Shown piece after piece: positions 13,590 through 20,140 of a DNA stretch of 20,140 bases (positions within the stretch are counted from its first letter, which is position 1; every line of letters begins with the position of its first letter). The stretch spans positions 1-20,140 of the forward strand of contig CACZTG010000259.1 of the NCBI GenBank assembly GCA_902783995.1, read 5' to 3'. Position numbers and translations under genes: made by a program. The notes beneath the pieces were generated by a model. It was given only the letters and a program-made list of their open reading frames with translations. It did no database searches and had not been told where the DNA came from. This stretch comes from an uncultured Ruminococcus sp. GTDB taxonomy: Bacteria; Bacillota_A; Clostridia; RUG12999.

Positions 13590-15026
13590 ATGAAAAAAGT
13601 TTTATCTTACGTAATCTGCCTTGCTGTGATAATCAGTTTGGCTATGCCGTGCGTAATTGCTTCGGCAGATGAAATCTCGGTGTGGGACGGAGCGCCGACA
13701 GGCGGTTACAGCTGGTTTGTGAGCCATAAGGACGAATTCAATGCGGGAAGCGCCACGATACATATTACAGAGGCAAAACAGCTTGCATTTCTTGCTTTTA
13801 TAGGAGGCAAGGGTCAGGATATGTATGGTATAAATAATGCCGCATTGGATTTTGAAGGCATAACCTTTATTCTCGATACCGATATTGATTTGAACAATAA
13901 ACCGTGGTCACCCATTTGTTCAAACAATACCTCACATCCGTTTAAAGGAACCTTTGACGGAAACGGTCATACAATTTACAATATGTACAGTCCTTCGACA
14001 GGTACGAGTGATATGTACAGCCGTAATGCTAACGGTAAAAAGCTTTTCGGACTTTTCGGTTATCTTGCGGGAACGGTAAAAAATGTTAAGGTTAAGAATG
14101 CCGTATGGGAATATGATTCGGCAAATGGCGCAAGCGTACCTGCGGGCGGCGGTATTGCGGCATTCACCGGCTCATATACTGATATTACTATGGCAAACGG
14201 CAATAAGGATGATTTTAACGCTCTTATAGACAATTGCAGCGCCGAAAACATTTCGTTTACAATTAACAGTTCAAAAGCTTTCGGAACTCACGGCTTCTGC
14301 GGACTTGTAGGCTGTTCCTATAACGGAAGCATAACAAATTCGTATGTAAGAAACTTTAATGTTGATGTATCGGAATCTGCATATATTCCCACAAACTGCG
14401 ACGGTCTTGTGTATATTAAGGGCGTAAGACACAAGGACGGCTTTGTGGCGGGAATGTTTGAAATATCGCATAATTTTGTTATGGGTAAAACAATTACAAA
14501 AAAAGTTGACGGCGCAACGGTAACAGAGGATATTCCGTTTATGGACGATACTATACCGAAATATTATGTTCCGGGCGGCAATGTGTCGGACGGAGCGCAT
14601 ATGGGCAATGACAATTACCCAACCTTTGTTGCGGACGAAGCAGGGCTTCGCACGAATATTGCATGGAACAGCAGCGCATACTTCTGGGACGCTGAAAACG
14701 AAAAGGTCATTTTAAAAAGCGAAACGGAACTTACCGGTCTCAATATTGATTACGATATTGAAGAAGAATTGTTTGAGGTAAGAGCAAACCTTGCTAAGGT
14801 TGACGACGGCACGATGGTTGTAATTGCAATATATGATGTTGCGGGCGGCGTAAAGAAGCTTTCGGATATAAAAATTGTGCGCTATAACAAGGAAACAAGC
14901 TTTAACTCGCAGATCATAGCCGAGCTTCCGTGCAGCAGCTTTGACAGCAGCAGACAAGTCGCAAAAGCAATTGTTATAAGCCCGAAGAGTGCGGAGCCTT
15001 ACGGCGCGCTTTTATATGAGGAATAA
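13590..15026 (+). CDS. Secreted GLUG-repeat protein of unknown function
   Basis: The 478-residue protein has a signal peptide (residues 1-26, cleavage likely after ASA) and no lipobox or cell-wall sorting signal. The middle resembles GLUG/beta-helix repeats: PWSPI and FKGTFDGNGHTIYNM near 100-130, then LFGLFGYLAGTVKNVKV near 152-168 and a second FCGLVGCSYNGSITNSYV near 235-252. Residues about 385-478 look like a separate beta-sandwich tail (LNIDYDIEEELFEVRANLAK onward). GLUG proteins are usually surface or secreted and bind or process carbohydrates or mediate adhesion, but this one cannot be assigned a reaction. TAGGAGG precedes the ATG. It is the first gene of the operon encoding the sugar importer, which points to a role in capturing the substrate outside the cell. 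Confidence 0.85.
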   Translation: MKKVLSYVICLAVIISLAMPCVIASADEISVWDGAPTGGYSWFVSHKDEFNAGSATIHITEAKQLAFLAFIGGKGQDMYGINNAALDFEGITFILDTDIDLNNKPWSPICSNNTSHPFKGTFDGNGHTIYNMYSPSTGTSDMYSRNANGKKLFGLFGYLAGTVKNVKVKNAVWEYDSANGASVPAGGGIAAFTGSYTDITMANGNKDDFNALIDNCSAENISFTINSSKAFGTHGFCGLVGCSYNGSITNSYVRNFNVDVSESAYIPTNCDGLVYIKGVRHKDGFVAGMFEISHNFVMGKTITKKVDGATVTEDIPFMDDTIPKYYVPGGNVSDGAHMGNDNYPTFVADEAGLRTNIAWNSSAYFWDAENEKVILKSETELTGLNIDYDIEEELFEVRANLAKVDDGTMVVIAIYDVAGGVKKLSDIKIVRYNKETSFNSQIIAELPCSSFDSSRQVAKAIVISPKSAEPYGALLYEE

Positions 15027-15068
15027 GATAAGGTATTGGAATTTTAAAAGAAAGGTATGGTTATAAAA

Positions 15069-16451
15069 GTGAAATCGTTTTTAAATAAGGCGGCAGTTAT
15101 AGCCGCAGCAACGATGCTTGTCGCTTCAATGTTTGCGGGCTGCGGTAAAACAGCGGAAGAAGTGGCGGAGGGTGTTACCGAAATTCACGTATGGTCCGGC
15201 GAAAGACACAGTAAGATTGCCCTTACTAAGCTTGTAGAGGAATATAACAAGACTGTGGGCGCGGAAAAAGGTATTAAAATTGTTTATGAAGTCAAAGAGG
15301 CTGACCTTGCAAAAAATATTGAGCTTGCGCTTCAGTCGGGGCAGGCTCCCGAAATTTTCCAGGGAGGAAGTCTCGCTAAAAATGTTGAAAGCGGCTATAT
15401 AGCGGCGCTTGACGATTTGCCGGGCGGAAAAGAGCTTGTTGAAAAATACCAGCCGTTTTTAAGAGATTTTTATAACCGTTACGATGGTAAAACGTATAAT
15501 CTACCTTACGGCGCTACAACAAACGGCATTGTATATAACAAGGATATGTTTAAAAAGGCTGGTATAGTTGACGAAAAAGGCGAGGCAAAACCGCCGAAAA
15601 CATGGGCGGAAATGCGCGAATACGCAAAGAAGCTCACCAATGATAAAAATAACGAGTACGGAATAATATATGAGCTTAAGGAAGCCGGCTTTTTCGGCAA
15701 CAATGTGGAAATCACTTCCGCGGCTTCAGCCGGACACCTTGCATATAATCCCGCAAAGGGCGAGTACGACTACGGCGCATATAAGGCGGCTATGGAAACG
15801 CTTCTCGGCATTAAAGAAGACAAGAGCTATATGCCGGGAGCCGAAAGTCTTGACAATGACAGAGCGAGAGCGAGGTTCTCTGAAGGCAATATAGGTATGA
15901 AATTTGCTTATTCCTTTGATGTCGGTGTATATAACGACCAGTTCCCGGCAAAATGTGACTGGGGTGTTGCTCCTATGCCTGTTGCGGACGAAAACGATAC
16001 ATATAAGCAGTATTATGACCTCGGAAGCGGTTATTCCGTAAACGCGACGGTTCTCGGAAGTGATATAGCCGAAAAGGTTATGGAAGCCTACAAATGGCTT
16101 AACAGTGACGAGCTTTTTGTTGAGCTTTACAAGCAGTGTATGTATATTCCTTACAATGCCGATATAGTAAAGGGTGTGAAAATCAGTAACCCCAAAAAAG
16201 GCTGGGAGGATTTCCGCAATATTATGGAAATCAGCGTACTTGCTCCCGTAAACAGAAAAAAAGATATAACGGGCTTTCCGAAGCCTGAGGAGGATTTTGT
16301 AAATCTTGTATGGCCGGGTGATATGTCGGTTGATGATTTTATTGCAAAGCATAATAAAATCGCGAACGACGGTATAAAAACATATCAGGATATGCACCCC
16401 GAATATGACGGAGAAAGCTTTATTCTTCCGGATTGGAACACTAAAAGATAA
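15069..16451 (+). CDS. ABC transporter sugar-binding lipoprotein
   Basis: The 460-residue protein (GTG start) is an extracellular solute-binding protein of the carbohydrate family. The leader MKSFLNKAAVIAA ends in the lipobox MFAGC, so Cys25 is lipid-anchored outside the membrane. EIHVWSGERHSKIALTKLVEEYN follows, the usual first strand and helix of the fold, and further on come PYGATTNGIVYNKDMFKKAG and FSEGNIGMKFAYS, typical of sugar-binding members. A start at ATG 15057 is also in frame, but AAAGG (15051-15055) is only one base from it. The spacing to GTG 15069 is 13, long but usable. It should deliver oligosaccharides to the two permeases that follow. The ligand is probably xylan-derived, by context only. 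Confidence 0.92.
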   Translation: MKSFLNKAAVIAAATMLVASMFAGCGKTAEEVAEGVTEIHVWSGERHSKIALTKLVEEYNKTVGAEKGIKIVYEVKEADLAKNIELALQSGQAPEIFQGGSLAKNVESGYIAALDDLPGGKELVEKYQPFLRDFYNRYDGKTYNLPYGATTNGIVYNKDMFKKAGIVDEKGEAKPPKTWAEMREYAKKLTNDKNNEYGIIYELKEAGFFGNNVEITSAASAGHLAYNPAKGEYDYGAYKAAMETLLGIKEDKSYMPGAESLDNDRARARFSEGNIGMKFAYSFDVGVYNDQFPAKCDWGVAPMPVADENDTYKQYYDLGSGYSVNATVLGSDIAEKVMEAYKWLNSDELFVELYKQCMYIPYNADIVKGVKISNPKKGWEDFRNIMEISVLAPVNRKKDITGFPKPEEDFVNLVWPGDMSVDDFIAKHNKIANDGIKTYQDMHPEYDGESFILPDWNTKR

Positions 16452-16465
16452 AAGAGGTACTTGAT

Positions 16466-17392
16466 GTGAAATCACAAGCGCAAAACAAAACACTCAGCAA
16501 AAAAGCATCTATGACGCTTCAGTGCTATCTGCTTATTTCGGTTCAGCTTATAGGTTTTTTGGTAATTACCGTTTATCCCATTTTATGGGCTGTAAGGCTG
16601 GCGTGGTTCAGCTATGACGGTGTAGCCTCAAATACAAGATACGTCGGCTGGGATAACTTTTTTAAAATATTTACTCAGGATAAAACTTATTGGAAAACAT
16701 GGCTGACTACAATAAAATTTGCTGTATTTAAGCTTCCGATAGAGCTTCCGCTTGCTATGTTTCTTGCGGTAATACTGAATAAAAAATTAAAGGGCAAAGG
16801 CTTTTTCAGGGCAATGTTTTATTTACCGAATGTTGTTGCCGTCGCGATTATCGGTCTGATATTTTCGAGTATGTTCGATTATTTCGGCATAATTAACGCA
16901 TGGCTTTTAAAGCTCGGTTTTATAAAGGAGCGTATCGACTGGTTCGCCGGCGGCGGCACGGCAATGTTTGTGCTGATTGTGGGCGCGGTGTGGAATACCT
17001 TCGGGCTTAATGTGCTGTATTTTATTTCGGCAATGCAGAATATCCCGGAGGAAATGTATGAGTCCGCCCATCTTGACGGAGCGTCAAAGCCTGTTATCTT
17101 CTTTAAAATCACACTTCCGCTTATGGGACCGGTTTTGCAGACAATACTCCTTCTTTCGCTTGTGGGAACGCTTCATACAAACGATTATATTCTGGTTATG
17201 ACAAACGGTGCGCCGAGAGGCGAAACATTTACGGTTATGTCGTATATTGTAAGCAAATTTGTGCCGGGTTTTGCGGATAACGCGGCAAATATCGGTTACG
17301 GCTGCGCTCTTTCTCTTGTAACCACGGTTATTATGGCGTTGATTGCAATAGGATATAATAAGATAAGTGCCAAAATGTCGGAAATATATTAA
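16466..17392 (+). CDS. ABC sugar transporter permease (MalF/UgpA type)
   Basis: The 308-residue inner-membrane protein has six predicted helices, beginning CYLLISVQLIGFLVITVYPI, and the EAA loop EEMYESAHLDGASKPVIFFKI at about residues 193-213, which contacts the ATPase. This is the first permease of a carbohydrate importer of the CUT1 group. The start is GTG 16466, with AGAGG eight bases upstream; the ATG two bases earlier is out of frame and stops at once. The gene begins 14 bases after the binding-protein gene and ends 20 bases before the second permease. No ATP-binding subunit gene is present in the window, so a shared MsmX/MsiK-type ATPase encoded elsewhere is expected. Confidence 0.93.
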   Translation: MKSQAQNKTLSKKASMTLQCYLLISVQLIGFLVITVYPILWAVRLAWFSYDGVASNTRYVGWDNFFKIFTQDKTYWKTWLTTIKFAVFKLPIELPLAMFLAVILNKKLKGKGFFRAMFYLPNVVAVAIIGLIFSSMFDYFGIINAWLLKLGFIKERIDWFAGGGTAMFVLIVGAVWNTFGLNVLYFISAMQNIPEEMYESAHLDGASKPVIFFKITLPLMGPVLQTILLLSLVGTLHTNDYILVMTNGAPRGETFTVMSYIVSKFVPGFADNAANIGYGCALSLVTTVIMALIAIGYNKISAKMSEIY

Positions 17393-17412
17393 TAAAGAAA
17401 GGATTTAATATT

Positions 17413-18264
17413 ATGAAGAAAAAAAATCTCAGAGCAAATGTATTTGACTACATAATATTATCGTTAGTCTTTATTATATGTGTATTTCCGCTTATCTACA
17501 CATTTTTGGCTTCTTTTAAATCAAATGCGGAAATTCTTGCGCAGCCGGACAGACTGTTTCCGGCTGTCTGGAGTTTTGAAAACTATAAAACGGCATTTAC
17601 CTCCTCCGATTTCAACGTGGGTAAAATGCTTTTCAACTCGGCATATTACACAATAATATGCGTATGCTTTGCGATACTTTCATCGTCACTGTGCGCTTAC
17701 GTATTTGAAAGAGGAAAGTTTTTCGGCAAAAAGGTTATTTTTACAATGTTTTCATCGCTTATGTTTATAAGCCTCGGAAGCATAACGGTGTATCCGCTTT
17801 TTGATATACTGAACATTGTTCATTTAAACCGCTCTTTATGGGGGCTTATTGTTATAAAAATGCTCGGAATACCGATTGTAAATATTTATCTTGTAAAAAG
17901 CTATATAAAAACCTTACCGAAAGAGCTTGACGAAGCGGCTGAAATTGACGGCTGCTCATTTACGGGTATCTTTTTCAGAATAATTGCGCCGCTTCTTAAG
18001 CCTATTGTCGCAACGGTAGCGATACTCGCATTTCAAGGCTCTTGGAACGAATATCTTATGCCGACAATATTCACTATCGCAAACCCGTCTCAGCGCACGC
18101 TTATGGTCGGAGTGGTTGCGCTTAAAAATTCGGGGAACTCCGCGGCATCGTGGAATCTTATGCTTTCGGGTGCGGTAGTAGCGCTTATTCCCGTACTTTT
18201 GGCATATTCGTTCTTTAACAGATATTTTGTATCGGGGCTTACGGCAGGTGCTGTCAAGGGCTGA
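17413..18264 (+). CDS. ABC sugar transporter permease (MalG/UgpE type)
   Basis: The 283-residue protein is the second permease of the same CUT1-type importer. It has six predicted helices and the EAA loop KELDEAAEIDGCSFTGIFFRI at about residues 170-190. The N-terminal SFKSNAEI segment and the SWNEYLMPTIFT segment near 208 are characteristic of the MalG/UgpE/AraQ group. AAAGAAAGG lies upstream of the ATG. It pairs with the MalF-type permease and takes substrate from the lipoprotein; the next gene, a secreted glycoside hydrolase, starts 19 bases after its stop. Confidence 0.93.
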   Translation: MKKKNLRANVFDYIILSLVFIICVFPLIYTFLASFKSNAEILAQPDRLFPAVWSFENYKTAFTSSDFNVGKMLFNSAYYTIICVCFAILSSSLCAYVFERGKFFGKKVIFTMFSSLMFISLGSITVYPLFDILNIVHLNRSLWGLIVIKMLGIPIVNIYLVKSYIKTLPKELDEAAEIDGCSFTGIFFRIIAPLLKPIVATVAILAFQGSWNEYLMPTIFTIANPSQRTLMVGVVALKNSGNSAASWNLMLSGAVVALIPVLLAYSFFNRYFVSGLTAGAVKG

Positions 18265-18283
18265 TAAACAGGGAGGAATATTT

Positions 18284-20140
18284 TTGAATAAAACATTTTT
18301 TGGCAGAAAATTAACATTCATTTTAATAATAACGGCTATGATGACAGCTTTGTTTGTATGTCCCGCGGTGCAGGCTTCGGCAGGCGATGTGACAGTTGGC
18401 GAGATAAGCTTTAAGTATAGTGACGGAACAGATGCGTTTTCTTTTTTGAAAAGTGATGTGCTTACGGTAAGCTGTAATGTTACCTGCGGCAGCGGGCAAA
18501 AAAGCTTGAAGCTTTATACCGCTTTGTTTGACGGCGAGTCGGAGAACGCCCGTCTGCTCAGAGTTGTACAGTCGGGTAGGACATTTTCGGCCGGTGAAAG
18601 CGCAGTTCTCGGCGGCACGTTTAATGTACCTGAAAATACCGGGGAAAACTATTGCATAAAGGCGTTTGTTTTTGATGATGAAATGAAGCCTTATGCATAC
18701 AGATGTATAAAAAAAGAGGTGGACTCCGACACCTATTTTGCAGAAACTCCGTCGGTATATAGGTATTACGCACCCGGAATCATACGCCCCGACGAGGGCA
18801 CAATACAGCTCACCGTCTGTCCGGACAGACCATCAAGCGAACTGGGCAACGCGTATGATATGATATTCAGAATAGCAAGCGGACACGATGAGGGAAATGC
18901 CAAAAATTCCGTTCTTGCTCTTTGCATACCGGTGCTTTCGGAAGAAAGACAGAATCCGATGCTTCAATTCGTACTCAAAAATAAAAGCGGTGCGTTTTAT
19001 CTTGAAAAGCCGTTTGCCTATGACAGTACCGCGGTGGGACAGAAATTTAATATTGCTGTTTCGTGGAAGGCGGGCGGAAATATGTATATGTATGTTGCAA
19101 GTGACAGCGCTGTGCAATATATAGGAGGAGTGGATTGCCCTTCGGGTCTTGATGAGGACACCCTTTCATACTTCTTATCGGTTGATAAGGAGGGACCCAT
19201 GCATGTGAGCGATATGATGATTTCATCAAAGCAGCTTTACAGCGGGCAGATTTCAAAGCCCGGAACCTTTGCGGCAGACAGAAACACAACCCTGCTTGCG
19301 ACAGAGAATATGGGAAGTACTGCAGTAAATAAATCAGACTGGATTGCATCAGAAGGATATAATACGATGGTTCCCGCATTCAGAGCGGAAAAGCAGATAT
19401 ATTCAGAGGGAGAAACCGTTGTTTATCCGCTTATGAGTGTAAATCATTCCGGTGAAAGCAAAACGTTTGCGGTAGATATTGCTGTTACGGACGCGGACGG
19501 TACTGCTGTGTTTAGCCGCTCGGCGCAGATAGGCGCGCTTCCCGACAGCAAATATCATATAAAGGAGATACCCTTAAGGGAAATAGAAAATACAGGTTTA
19601 TATAAAATACATACGCGAATCACAGCGCCGGGCGGAACATACAGGGAGTACGACAGCAGTATAAGCATTATACCCGAGTTTTCAGGTGTAGCCGACGGAG
19701 CGCTGTCTGAATATTACGGTCATCATGTACCCTATGACTCAGATGTTTCGGTATTCAAAAAGCTTAATGTTACATCAACGAGAATGTGGGCTAATGAGTT
19801 TATATGGTATAACCTTGAACCGACCGAGGGAAGCTGGCAGTGGAAGAGAATGGACGATTATGTTGACGCCATGGAGGACGCCGGAATAGATTTGCTCGGA
19901 GTTCTCGGCTATCCCTCCAGGTGGGCGGCGCAGGAGCCGACTGCCGCGGACTATACGGGCATTAACGGCAATGCCCTCAAATGGGAATACCGTCCGGACA
20001 GGTGGAAACCGAAGAGCTATGAGGAATGGGAAAACTATGTATATACGGTTGTTGACCGTTACAAGGGCAGGATAAAGTACTGGGAGGTATATAACGAGGT
20101 AAACTTCCATCCTCCGTATCATACGGCGGCATTCTCAGGC
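18284..20140 (+). CDS. Large secreted clan GH-A glycoside hydrolase, truncated by window end
   Basis: One frame runs uninterrupted from TTG 18284 to the last base, giving 619 residues and no stop. GGGAGG (18271-18276) lies seven bases before the TTG. A signal peptide (about 1-33, ...VQASAGD) is followed by roughly 430 residues of beta-sandwich-like accessory domains (about 35-130, 145-310 and 335-460). From about residue 465 a clan GH-A barrel begins: TSTRMWANEFIWYNLEP, then DLLGVLGYPSRWA, then KYWEVYNEVNFHPP with Glu605 as probable acid/base. The layout resembles GH39 or related beta-xylosidase-like enzymes, but the nucleophile half is outside the window, so the family is provisional. Following the importer permeases, it probably cuts the polymer that feeds the importer. 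Confidence 0.85.
   Translation, partial: MNKTFFGRKLTFILIITAMMTALFVCPAVQASAGDVTVGEISFKYSDGTDAFSFLKSDVLTVSCNVTCGSGQKSLKLYTALFDGESENARLLRVVQSGRTFSAGESAVLGGTFNVPENTGENYCIKAFVFDDEMKPYAYRCIKKEVDSDTYFAETPSVYRYYAPGIIRPDEGTIQLTVCPDRPSSELGNAYDMIFRIASGHDEGNAKNSVLALCIPVLSEERQNPMLQFVLKNKSGAFYLEKPFAYDSTAVGQKFNIAVSWKAGGNMYMYVASDSAVQYIGGVDCPSGLDEDTLSYFLSVDKEGPMHVSDMMISSKQLYSGQISKPGTFAADRNTTLLATENMGSTAVNKSDWIASEGYNTMVPAFRAEKQIYSEGETVVYPLMSVNHSGESKTFAVDIAVTDADGTAVFSRSAQIGALPDSKYHIKEIPLREIENTGLYKIHTRITAPGGTYREYDSSISIIPEFSGVADGALSEYYGHHVPYDSDVSVFKKLNVTSTRMWANEFIWYNLEPTEGSWQWKRMDDYVDAMEDAGIDLLGVLGYPSRWAAQEPTAADYTGINGNALKWEYRPDRWKPKSYEEWENYVYTVVDRYKGRIKYWEVYNEVNFHPPYHTAAFSG

Noticed and set aside
15726..16493. Minus-strand open frame of 255 codons within the binding-protein gene
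   Set aside because: Antisense shadow of a confident lipoprotein gene, with no initiation signals.

Overview
The window looks like a chromosomal segment of an uncultured, fibre-degrading member of the Clostridia (Bacillota), probably from gut or rumen. The reasons are moderately AT-rich DNA, strong GGAGG ribosome binding sites, textbook sigma-A promoters, U-tract terminators, frequent TTG/GTG starts, and a gene set for plant cell-wall sugars. No lineage-specific marker is present, so the exact taxon cannot be fixed.

Layout. (1) 1-2110 (+): end of a TIM-barrel sugar isomerase/epimerase gene, then mannonate dehydratase (uxuA) and an SDR fructuronate reductase (uxuB), the hexuronate branch. (2) 2111-2736: no protein gene of normal size. 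It holds a terminator, a perfect promoter, a candidate structured RNA of about 234 nt with a predicted 12-bp long-range pseudoknot and its own terminator, and then a leader-like stretch with a strong ribosome binding site in front of a three-codon frame and a second terminator. (3) 2737-4008 (+): sstT, a Ser/Thr:Na+ symporter, sharing a bidirectional terminator with a convergent AraC-family regulator (4071-4913, -). (4) 5037-8713 (+), divergent from the AraC gene: enolase-superfamily sugar-acid dehydratase, metallo-beta-lactamase-fold hydrolase, SDR dehydrogenase and RraA-type aldolase. The set matches dehydrogenase, lactonase, dehydratase and aldolase, the four steps of an oxidative, non-phosphorylating sugar pathway. 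A 14-bp direct repeat spaced exactly 21 bp upstream is a likely AraC-type operator.

(5) 8714-9018: an intergenic region in which a 242-bp, almost wholly base-pairable element lies between 18-bp direct repeats. Joining the outer flanks rebuilds a perfect intrinsic terminator, so the element appears to have inserted into, or duplicated, the rraA terminator. (6) 9019-13361 (-): one operon of a seven-TM sensor kinase, a LuxR-type response regulator, an intracellular GH10 xylanase and an intracellular SGNH esterase. (7) 13590-20140 (+), divergent from (6): secreted GLUG-repeat protein, sugar-binding lipoprotein, two ABC permeases and the first 619 residues of a large secreted clan GH-A glycoside hydrolase that runs off the window. 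A 31-bp perfect inverted repeat sits between the two divergent promoters.

How they may work together (inference): secreted enzymes cut xylan-type polymers, the binding protein and permeases import decorated oligosaccharides (the ATPase is not encoded here), and cytoplasmic GH10 and esterase finish depolymerisation and deacylation. The two-component system controls this, and uronic or other sugar acids flow through uxuA/uxuB and the AraC-controlled oxidative cluster. The most novel-looking items are the structured RNA at 2216-2449 and the terminator-embedded element at 8730-9007.
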